Source of the DNA: Mediterranea massiliensis
Lineage (GTDB): Bacteria > Bacteroidota > Bacteroidia > Bacteroidales > Bacteroidaceae
Assembly: GCA_958402075.1 (NCBI GenBank)
Contig: CATXSD010000021.1
Span: forward strand, 1 to 36,579
Direction of reading: 5' to 3'
Length of the DNA: 36,579 bases
The notes under the pieces are model-generated. The model saw only the letters and a program-made list of their open reading frames with translations. It did no database searches and was not told the DNA's origin. The position numbers and the translations under genes were made by a program. Below, in pieces: positions 26,186-34,300 of this stretch; the first letter of the stretch is position 1, and every line of letters begins with the position of its first letter.

Positions 26186-27398
26186 AAGGAAGCCTGCCCT
26201 CCATAAAGACAAACACGGATGACAACCGCATAGACATGTACATGCTGGAAGTTTATAACCCTTGTCGAACCGGATATGACACTTTTCGAGAAGAATTCTT
26301 GAAAGGGATGCGGCAATGCGGCCCGTTCAACATATATGTCGTGGTGGAAGAATTTCCGGCGAAGCAAATTCAAGAAGAGCAAGAAGAGCAAAAAGAAGAA
26401 GCGACTTACATCTATCTCCCCCCAACGCAGCATGACAAATTTGCCGCGTTGGAGGCTTATCTGAAACAGACTATCAGGGAAACGGAAAGAATGGTATTCA
26501 TTTCCAATTTTTTCCCGGCTATTTTCAACATAAAGGCGATAAGGCATTTATTTCCACAAGCCCGGATTGTCCATATCATACACGATTTACCCTGGCTTTC
26601 GTTTTTCGGAGGTGACGAAAACGAATACATAAATTATCTTTGTAAAGAAGAGAGCCGTATCCTGACTCCGCAAGAGGATAAATTTATCAGATATTGCACC
26701 TACGACATGAACGCATCTTTTCAGTTAACGGACAAGATCGTAAGCCTTTGCCGGTCGACTTACCGGATGATGACAGAATTTTACGACATCCCCTCGGAAA
26801 AAGTTTGCCTGATACCCAATGGCATGGAAGATCATGCCTTCATCAATTATGGAGAGGAAGAGCGGCTGCGCCTCAAGCTGAAATACCGTCTTCCTTTGTC
26901 GGGAAAACTCATACTTATGGACGCCTGACACATTCCAAAGGGGCAGACCGGATTGGTCAATGGCTCGATTGCATCAAACCTACCACAGGCCATCATCTGA
27001 TTTACGCCGGTCCTGATGATATTTTTTCATGGTTTCCTTCAAGTATGGCTCATTCTGTTGTTTCAATCGGTTTTAAAAAACAGCCGGAATTATCCGAAAT
27101 ATATGCTGCGGTCGATCTAGGCTTGTTTCCCTCACGGCATGAACAATGCAGTTATGCCGGCATTGAGTTTTTGATGCATGGAATTCCAGTCATTGCGACC
27201 TCTGCTTATGGAGTAAGAGATATGTTTAATCTGAAAAACGCCTTTATGATTCCAGCCACAGGTAAATCTATAGCTACGAAAGATATACGCAACAAAAGAA
27301 AAGAGGCAAGAAAAAGTTTTCTAAAAAAACACACAGGAAAGGCTATGAAAGAGCAATATATCTCGCTCATCCTTAACCTGTTTTCCAACCAATTATAA
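26182..27398 (+). pseudogene. GT4-like glycosyltransferase (TIGR04157-like), split by a frameshift
   Basis: Adding back one base gives about 405 residues. The N-terminal half has LEVYNPCRTGYDTFREEF and HIIHDLPWLSFF; the second half has YGRLTHSKGADRI, HLIYAGPDD and the donor-binding EQCSYAGIEFLMHGIPVIA, as in GT-B family 4 enzymes. I recall TIGR04157 as a glycosyltransferase found next to Bacteroidales radical SAM RiPP genes. Frame 1 ends at 26928; frame 2 takes over at 26916. A missing T in CTTAT at about 26914-26918 explains the break, since CTT-TAT-GGA-CGC restores LYGR. It would have added a sugar to the peptide or a linked glycan. Confidence 0.85.
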
Positions 27399-27407
27399 AA
27401 TCTGTTT

Positions 27408-28361
27408 ATGACAACAAAGATTTTGAAACTCATTTATAAAAATTTGCGCAACACGGAATGGGAAAAATTACCGTTCGGATTAAGAGGAGGAAAAATTGGA
27501 TGTATGCTTTTCGTTGCGCTTTATTCGGAATGCATGAAGAATGCCCGTGCGCGAAATTTGTCTACCCGCATGTTACAAGACATCATTAGCGATAAAACAG
27601 TACAGCATTATACGCTCATTTCCGGGAAATTAGGCGCGGCATGGGCATTATATGTGCTCAACCGAAAAGGGATATTGGAAAAGGATGAAGCTTTGAATGG
27701 TATATTAACCTCATTTCGAATGAAATATGCAATTTACTACTCCACTGCCCCCTACCAAATATTGGAGGATGACAACCTGTTTTCCTCCGGAATCTACACG
27801 CTTGCGCAACATCCCGATAACGATACGCTTGAACGCTATCAGGTAGAAGAACGCTTGATTAGCTTGGTAGATGAATGCGAACGCCAATTATCGCAAGAAT
27901 TCATAACCCATTTCTTACAAAGCAATTGGACGCCGTCCATGCTGCATTCTTATATATTCTTCTTACAAACATGTATCAAAAAAAAGATTTTTACTTACAA
28001 AGCAAACTTCTTGCTTGCGCAAGTCGAAGATCTCTATAAAAAGCAAAAAGAGATACCTTTGTGCGACGAACTTATCTGCTCTTTCTTTTTGCAAGCTGAA
28101 ACAATGCATCTTCCGCGAAATAAGAGTGTTGAGGAGTTGTTCACGCTCATGGGCGAATGTGGTTTTTACACGCTTCTCTATGAAAAGCCACAATTATTTC
28201 ACACTGTTTTGGCGCAAGCATGCGAGCAACATCCGCTTTTTTTAGAAGCGATCTATAAAATAATCGCGCAAAAAGACTGCTCCTTGACAACGCTTTGCGG
28301 ATGGGGATATGGATTGCTATTATCAAATAAACCAGAATTCTTCTATGGCTCGAAAAATTGA
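27408..28361 (+). CDS. LanC-like alpha-barrel protein without zinc ligands
   Basis: 317 residues, mostly helical, with repeated glycine turns: LRGGKIGCMLFVALY, LISGKLGAAWALYVL, LFSSGIYTL and LCGWGYGLLLS. These resemble the inner-helix motifs of the LanC (lanthionine cyclase) toroid, for example the GLxGIGWALxYL pattern. The zinc ligands of true LanC proteins (two Cys and a His near the C-terminus) are not visible. If the fold call is right, this is a non-catalytic or altered member, perhaps a scaffold for the precursor. No signal peptide is present. It begins 9 bases after the glycosyltransferase stop, and its end overlaps the next gene by 17 bases. The region is notably AT-rich. Confidence 0.55.
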   Translation: MTTKILKLIYKNLRNTEWEKLPFGLRGGKIGCMLFVALYSECMKNARARNLSTRMLQDIISDKTVQHYTLISGKLGAAWALYVLNRKGILEKDEALNGILTSFRMKYAIYYSTAPYQILEDDNLFSSGIYTLAQHPDNDTLERYQVEERLISLVDECERQLSQEFITHFLQSNWTPSMLHSYIFFLQTCIKKKIFTYKANFLLAQVEDLYKKQKEIPLCDELICSFFLQAETMHLPRNKSVEELFTLMGECGFYTLLYEKPQLFHTVLAQACEQHPLFLEAIYKIIAQKDCSLTTLCGWGYGLLLSNKPEFFYGSKN

Positions 28362-29130
28362 CTTGTCTCAACTTACATTTTGTATTCCGGTACGCATTGA
28401 TTCAGACTATCGTTTGCGGAATCTATTGACCATGCTATCCTTCTACTCACGCCATATCCGGGCGAATTACATTATATTGGAAGCAGATGCGAAACAACGA
28501 ATAAAAGATTTGCCGCCTGTAAAAGGATTATGTTACAAATTCATATCCGACACGGCTCGCATTTTCCACCGCACGCGCTATATCAACCAAATGTTGCGGA
28601 ATACGACACCCCCTTTTGCTGCCATTTGGGACACCGACGCCATAGCACCTGTCAGCCAGCTTAAACAAGCATATGCCGCTTTGCAAAAAAATGAAAGTAC
28701 CATGATCTATCCCTACGACGGACGTTTTTGTCAAGTTGACTATTTTCATTCGGCCTTGTTTTGCCGGAACAAGCAAATCAAAATACTAACCAGCGATTAC
28801 ATGCCACGGGCATTTATAGCCGGTTACTATTCAGTGGGAGGCGCTTTTTTAGTGAACGTGCAGGCGTATAAAAGCTACGGATGGGAGAACGAACATTTTA
28901 TAGGATGGGGACCGGAAGACGTGGAGCGATATCACCGAATGGAAATTCTGGGCGAGCGTCCTTCACGAATAAACGGTATGCTTTACCATCTTTTTCATAC
29001 AAGAGGAGTCAATAGCGGAGATTTTGATCCGAACTTAGCCGTCAGTACTAAACGGGAATACATTCATGTTTGCAGTATGATGCCCGATGAACTGAGAGCC
29101 TATATGAATACCTGGGAATGGATAAAATAG
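28345..29130 (+). CDS. Galactosyltransferase-related protein (GT-A, Glyco_transf_7C-like)
   Basis: 261 residues. The GT-A features are TFCIPVRIDSDYRLRNL at the N-terminus, a metal-binding DxD in AIWDTDAIAP, and the C-terminal GWENEHFIGWGPEDVERYHRM motif of the beta-4-galactosyltransferase C-terminal (7C) domain. FHTRG closes the domain. It would transfer a hexose from a UDP-sugar in the cytoplasm. The ATG at 28345 (MARKIDLSQL) is preferred; an earlier in-frame start would overlap the previous gene more. It is intact, and the next gene follows after 7 bases. Confidence 0.82.
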   Translation: MARKIDLSQLTFCIPVRIDSDYRLRNLLTMLSFYSRHIRANYIILEADAKQRIKDLPPVKGLCYKFISDTARIFHRTRYINQMLRNTTPPFAAIWDTDAIAPVSQLKQAYAALQKNESTMIYPYDGRFCQVDYFHSALFCRNKQIKILTSDYMPRAFIAGYYSVGGAFLVNVQAYKSYGWENEHFIGWGPEDVERYHRMEILGERPSRINGMLYHLFHTRGVNSGDFDPNLAVSTKREYIHVCSMMPDELRAYMNTWEWIK

Positions 29131-29137
29131 AAAAATC

Positions 29138-30796
29138 ATGAGACATGCGATTCTTTTACTTTGGCACACGGACGCCAAGCAGCTTTTGGATTTGACGGAG
29201 TGTTTTGATGAAGACTTCACCTTCTATATACATATCGACAAGCGAAGCAAGGAGGATATCGGGCGGTTGAAGCAAAAAAATAATATCCATATTTACAGGA
29301 AATATAAAATTCATTGGGGAGGATTCAACATCTTGAAAGCTGAACTTTTTCTATTGAGAAAAATTGTTGAGGACAAAAAAGACTATGCGTACATCCATTT
29401 TTTCAGTGGTCAAGACTATCCAATTAAAAATTTGCAATACATAAAGGATTTTTTTATCGCTAACATAGGCAAAGAGTTCATGCATTACATGAAAATACCA
29501 TCCAAACACTGGGAAAAGGGTACTTATGACCGCTATCTATATTACAGATTTCATGATTTGTTCGACTATAGAAAAAGGCAAGGAGCTCATATCGGTTCAT
29601 TGATTGTAGATTTCCAAATAAAACATAGGATCAAACGTCTTATTCCTAACCAAGTTCCACAATTGTACGGAGGCTCCAACTGGATGTCCATAACAGCTGC
29701 TTGTGCAAAACATATCGTAACAAATGAAAAGAATAACAAATCGCTCTACAATCGGCTGAAATATACATTCGCACCGGAAGAGACCTATTTTCAATCAATC
29801 ATATTGAATTCCAGATTTAAGGAAAATGTAGAAAATTGGAATCTACGATACATAGTGTGGGAAGGAAAGGCATCTCCCCGCACATTATCGACAAAAGATT
29901 GGCCAGACATTCAACGATGCAAAGAGTTATTTGCCCGAAAGATAGACCGTTCTCGTTCCAAGCATCTTATTTCATTAATAAACAACTATTTAAAAGCTAA
30001 TCAATCCACAAAATTCGCTTTAAAAGAAGAAGTTATACTTTTAGTTGCGCATAAAGTTAACCCGTCTTTAATTCATAAATACTGGCAAATCAAAGAGCAA
30101 GTATCTGAAGCGGATATTATACTTTTATTAGAAGAAGATGAAAGCGATAATTTCGACATAAACTTGCCGGACGGCATTGATTATCGTATTTTCAATGTAG
30201 ACATGCTCAACGCCTTAAGTTATGACCCCATAGAGGAAACAATCGTACCAGGAAGCAATCATTTTATCACTCTTTGGTTTTTCCTCACAAACAGACACTA
30301 CAAGAACTATTGGAGTATTGAATATGATGTAGACTTTACGGGAAACTGGAACACGCTATTCGAAAGTTTCCGAAAAGAAACAGCAGATTTCATTAGTACG
30401 CATCTACAGACCTATAAAGAAACACCAGACTGGTATTGGTGGGACAGCTATCATGGAATAACTTTAAATATCACATTACACGAACGCATTCGTTCTTTCA
30501 ACCCTATTTATAGAATCTCTGCTGAGGCATTAGAGTTCTTGGACAAATTCTTAAAAAAAGGTAATTCGGGACACCATGAAGTACTTATTCCTACTGCATT
30601 ATATCATTCCGGCTTCAAGATACTTGATTTCGGAGGATGCGGTTCCTTCGTACTACCGCAATACAAAGAAAAATTTTATTTAGATTCGACCATATTGACA
30701 GACGGGCTACAAGGAACTATGCGCTATAAACCTAACTTCAAAACCATCTTGTCTTATAATCTACCTGACAAACTATTTCATCCTGTTAAGGAATAA
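29138..30796 (+). CDS. Two-domain glycosyltransferase: Branch (GT14-like) plus DUF3405-like domain
   Basis: 552 residues. The first part (about 1-290) matches the core-2/I-branching beta-1,6-N-acetylglucosaminyltransferase family (PF02485): ILLLWHTDAKQL, FYIHIDKRSK, WGGFNILKAELFLL, HFFSGQDYPIKN, YGGSNWMSIT and FAPEETYFQSI. The second part (about 305-552) has VILLVAHKVNP, YWSIEYDVDFTGNW, DWYWWDSYHGI and a C-terminal FVLPQYKEKF stretch, which resembles DUF3405-type glycosyltransferases; this second call is weaker. It would build a short branched glycan, perhaps on the RiPP. The gene is intact, AT-rich, the last of the island, and ends 37 bases before the second 63-bp repeat. Confidence 0.78.
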   Translation: MRHAILLLWHTDAKQLLDLTECFDEDFTFYIHIDKRSKEDIGRLKQKNNIHIYRKYKIHWGGFNILKAELFLLRKIVEDKKDYAYIHFFSGQDYPIKNLQYIKDFFIANIGKEFMHYMKIPSKHWEKGTYDRYLYYRFHDLFDYRKRQGAHIGSLIVDFQIKHRIKRLIPNQVPQLYGGSNWMSITAACAKHIVTNEKNNKSLYNRLKYTFAPEETYFQSIILNSRFKENVENWNLRYIVWEGKASPRTLSTKDWPDIQRCKELFARKIDRSRSKHLISLINNYLKANQSTKFALKEEVILLVAHKVNPSLIHKYWQIKEQVSEADIILLLEEDESDNFDINLPDGIDYRIFNVDMLNALSYDPIEETIVPGSNHFITLWFFLTNRHYKNYWSIEYDVDFTGNWNTLFESFRKETADFISTHLQTYKETPDWYWWDSYHGITLNITLHERIRSFNPIYRISAEALEFLDKFLKKGNSGHHEVLIPTALYHSGFKILDFGGCGSFVLPQYKEKFYLDSTILTDGLQGTMRYKPNFKTILSYNLPDKLFHPVKE

Positions 30797-30833
30797 GCCG
30801 ATTAAAAAACATCCATAAAAACCAAGCAAGCAA

Positions 30834-30896
30834 GATAGAATAAAACGTCATTTGACATCTTTGAACAATTTTTCTATCTTATATGCTTATTTTTTA
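30834..30896 (+). repeat. 63-bp flanking direct repeat, copy 2
   Basis: This copy matches 20243-20305 at about 59 of 63 bases, in the same orientation. It keeps the GATAGAA/TTCTATC inverted pair and TTTG (30851-30854), a 20-base spacer and TATCTTAT (30875-30882). It lies directly after the last island gene and 78 bases upstream of susC. Confidence 0.8.
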
Positions 30897-30921
30897 TAAT
30901 CTCTTTTTCTTATTTATCTCC

Positions 30922-30929
30922 TACTTTTG
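30922..30929 (+). promoter_or_regulatory. -7 promoter box for the susC gene
   Basis: TACTTTTG is a perfect TAnnTTTG match 45 bases before the ATG at 30974. No -33 box is evident, as expected for a promoter that needs an activator such as the HTCS. Confidence 0.5.
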
Positions 30930-30973
30930 GCAGCGATTTAATTCTCACACAATTTTTAATTAAAATAAAATTA

Positions 30974-33900
30974 ATGATGAAATCTAATTCTTGCAAAAAC
31001 AATCGACGAGCCATGATGGCTCTGCTTCTTTGCACAGGATTCATTGCCATGCACCCCTTGGCAATGTCGGCTAAAGAAGAAGTTTCATCACTGAACGTGG
31101 TGCAACAGCAAAAATTCGTGAACGGTGTTATCAAAGACTCAACCGGAGAGCCTGTCATCGGTGCCAATGTACGTGAAAAGGATAATCCCACCAACGGTAC
31201 CATTACAGACTTGGACGGTAAATTCAGTTTGTCCGTGACCAAAGCTACCAAACTGGAAATTTCGTTCATCGGATACAAGACTGTCGTTGTAGACGCTGTA
31301 CCCGGAAAGTCGATTAATGTAGTACTGGAAGACGACACCGAAATGCTTCAGGAAGTAGTGGTTGTCGGTTACGGTACGATGCGTAAAAAAGACTTGACCG
31401 GTTCGGTCGTACAGATCAACGCCAACAAGGTGGCCGACCAGAATCCTACTTCTGTTCAGGACGTATTGCGTGGCACACCGGGTCTGCAAATCGGTTACGA
31501 TGCTTCAGCCAAAGGTAGCGACGCTTCCATCCAGTTGCGTGGTCAGAACTCTTTGGGAACCAACGCCAGCCCGATGATTGTATTGGACGGTATGGCTTTC
31601 TACGGTGAACTTTCTGAAATCAACCCCGATGACATCGCCCAGATCGATGTATTGAAGGATGCCGCTTCTGCCGCCATCTATGGTGCCAAAGCTGCTGCCG
31701 GTGTTATCATCATCACTACCAAGAAAGGTAAACAGGGCAAACCTATTATTAACGTAGGTGCCAACCTTTCCGTAGCCAGCAAATCGGACTACCGCGACTA
31801 CTACGATGCGGCCGGTTACCTGCAGTTCCATCAGGATTGGCGTAAGATGTATTATACATACGGACAGGGAGAAGACGGTCTATACGACTACTACCAAGCC
31901 AAAGACAACAACGGAAACCTGCTGTACCCCGAAGGATACTACGATGACCCACGCACCATGTCATCGGCCGATCAGAGTGCCTGGATGACCAATACAGGTG
32001 CCAGCGGTATCGGCCCCACGGAAGGAGAATCTGCCCTCAGCCTGTTCGCCCGCCGTCTGCAGTTCGACAACTCCCCATTGATGATGCAGAACTTCCTGAA
32101 CGGACGTATGGTAGACTGGAACGATGCTACGTTCCGTACCGGCTTCAACCAAGACTACAACGCCAGCATTTCAGGAGCTACCGAACGCGTAAACTACTAC
32201 TTCTCCTTAGGCTACATCAACAATGAAGGTGCGGTACAAGGAAATGAATACAACGCTTTCCGCTCCAACATGAAACTCAACGCCAAAATCACCGACTGGC
32301 TGGAAATTGGCGCCAACGTTAACTTCCAGGACCGCTCAGACGGCGATATTCAGGTATCATTGGGCAGCAACTACTGGGACAACAACATGCTTCGCAACTC
32401 ACCCTATGCTTCCATGTACGATGAAGACGGTAACTATGAACAGTATCCTATGTCCGGTCTGCCTACGAACGGTGGTTACAACTACTACCATTACCGTCAG
32501 TACTATGACTTGGAAAAGGGTTACACAGTATTGAATACCATCTTCAATGCCAAGATTACCCTGCCGGCCGGCTTTACATACCAGTTCAACATCGCTCCCC
32601 GCTACCAGTGGTACTACAACCGTTACTGGATGTCAGCCGAACTTCCCAATGCCTCTGCATCAAGTCAAGGTGTCGACAGAGGATGGAGCAAAAACTTCGA
32701 CTGGAACCTGAACAACACAATCACATGGGACAAGATATTCGGTGACCACCATTTCACCGCAACCCTGGTACAGGAAGCGGAAGAACACCGTTACTGGAGT
32801 GATATCACCTATGCCCGCAATATCACACCGAGCGATGCCCTTGGCTTCCACTACACTCAAGGTGCAAACAAGTCACAGAGTAGTTTCTATACAACAGACA
32901 GCCATTATACAGCCGCTTCCTATCTGGGACGTCTGTTCTATGGCTACAAAGACCGGTACATGTTCACCGGTACGTTCCGCCGCGACGGTTACTCCGGTTT
33001 CGGAGCCAACAATCCTTGGGGTAACTTCGGTTCACTGGGTATCAGTTGGGTATTCTCGGAAGAAAACTTCATGGAAAGTACACGCGACTGGATGGATATG
33101 GGTAAGTTACGTCTGTCGTGGGGTACCAACGGTAACCGCGAATTTGGTGACGTTTACTCCACACTGGCCAACCTGGCCCTGGCAGGCGGTAACATGGTTT
33201 ACTACCAAAACGGCAACTCCAATGTAGTCAACCCGCTTTACATGAGCCGCTTGGCCGCCCCCAACCTTGAATGGGAAAAGACCAAAGCATGGAACGTCGG
33301 CCTGGACTTCTCGTTCTTGAACGGACGACTGACAGCCAACATGGACTACTACTTCAAGAAAACTACGGACATGATCATGAGCCAGCGTCTGCCTAACTTC
33401 TCCGGTTTCAGTTCTATCATGGCCAATCTGGGTGAGGTACAGAACCAAGGTTTTGAAATTGCCTTGAATTCGACCAACATTCAAAACGAAAACTTCACCT
33501 GGAACACTTCTGCCGGTTTCTCCATCAACAAGAACAAGATTAACCACATCTATTATGACTACGATGAGAACGGTGTGGAAAGAGATGATACCTCCAATGG
33601 TTGGTTCATCGGTCAACCTATCGGTACCATTTGGTATTACGAAACCGACGGCGTATGGCAGAACACACCTGAAGACATTGCTGCTGCCGCCCTGGTAGGA
33701 CAGAAGCCTGGTGACCCGAAAGTAGTAAACAATTATACCGAAGACGACCAGATACTGGAAGACGGTACACGCATCCCTGTCTACAATGACAACGATAAGG
33801 TTTATCAGGGAACCACTGCTCCTCCCATCTACTGGAACCTGCGCAACGACTTCACGCTGTGGAAAGACCTGACCCTCTCCATTTCGTTCTACTCATACAT

Positions 33901-34285
33901 GGGCCACAAGAGCACGGCCGGCTACTGGTTGAACCAGGAAAATGGCGGTTCTCAGATAACCAATGGTTTCAACGTACCCGCTCGCGAATACTGGACACCC
34001 GACAATCCAACCAACGACTACTGCCGTATAGAAGCCGTAGGTCCTAATACCGGTCTGGCCGGTGGTGTCAGCAAGGTTTATAACCGCAGCTTCGTTCGTC
34101 TGGACGACATCACCATCGGTTATAACTTGCCCCAAAAGTGGACCAAGAAATTCATGGTAGACCGTATCCGTCTGACCGCAAGCTGTAAGAACGTCTGCAC
34201 GTTCGACAGTTGGGAATACGGCGATCCTGAAACTGGCGGACTGGCTACACGCACCTTTAACTTTGGTATCAACGTAACACTCTAA
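30974..34285 (+). CDS. susC: SusC-family TonB-linked outer-membrane transporter
   Basis: 1103 residues. Signal peptide at the start; a CarboxypepD_reg-like domain (about 46-118; VNGVIKDSTGEPVIGANV and onward); then the SusC region EVVVVGYGTMRKKDLTGSV, a plug with the SusC/RagA signature (AASAAIYGAKAAAGVIIIT) and a 22-strand barrel ending RTFNFGINVTL. It imports oligosaccharides with the SusD partner using TonB energy. ATGs at 30974 and 30977 are both possible. susD follows after 15 bases. Bacteroides usually places the HTCS next to this gene; here the RiPP island lies between. Confidence 0.95.
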   Translation: MMKSNSCKNNRRAMMALLLCTGFIAMHPLAMSAKEEVSSLNVVQQQKFVNGVIKDSTGEPVIGANVREKDNPTNGTITDLDGKFSLSVTKATKLEISFIGYKTVVVDAVPGKSINVVLEDDTEMLQEVVVVGYGTMRKKDLTGSVVQINANKVADQNPTSVQDVLRGTPGLQIGYDASAKGSDASIQLRGQNSLGTNASPMIVLDGMAFYGELSEINPDDIAQIDVLKDAASAAIYGAKAAAGVIIITTKKGKQGKPIINVGANLSVASKSDYRDYYDAAGYLQFHQDWRKMYYTYGQGEDGLYDYYQAKDNNGNLLYPEGYYDDPRTMSSADQSAWMTNTGASGIGPTEGESALSLFARRLQFDNSPLMMQNFLNGRMVDWNDATFRTGFNQDYNASISGATERVNYYFSLGYINNEGAVQGNEYNAFRSNMKLNAKITDWLEIGANVNFQDRSDGDIQVSLGSNYWDNNMLRNSPYASMYDEDGNYEQYPMSGLPTNGGYNYYHYRQYYDLEKGYTVLNTIFNAKITLPAGFTYQFNIAPRYQWYYNRYWMSAELPNASASSQGVDRGWSKNFDWNLNNTITWDKIFGDHHFTATLVQEAEEHRYWSDITYARNITPSDALGFHYTQGANKSQSSFYTTDSHYTAASYLGRLFYGYKDRYMFTGTFRRDGYSGFGANNPWGNFGSLGISWVFSEENFMESTRDWMDMGKLRLSWGTNGNREFGDVYSTLANLALAGGNMVYYQNGNSNVVNPLYMSRLAAPNLEWEKTKAWNVGLDFSFLNGRLTANMDYYFKKTTDMIMSQRLPNFSGFSSIMANLGEVQNQGFEIALNSTNIQNENFTWNTSAGFSINKNKINHIYYDYDENGVERDDTSNGWFIGQPIGTIWYYETDGVWQNTPEDIAAAALVGQKPGDPKVVNNYTEDDQILEDGTRIPVYNDNDKVYQGTTAPPIYWNLRNDFTLWKDLTLSISFYSYMGHKSTAGYWLNQENGGSQITNGFNVPAREYWTPDNPTNDYCRIEAVGPNTGLAGGVSKVYNRSFVRLDDITIGYNLPQKWTKKFMVDRIRLTASCKNVCTFDSWEYGDPETGGLATRTFNFGINVTL

Positions 34286-34300
34286 ATCTGAAGAAAAATT

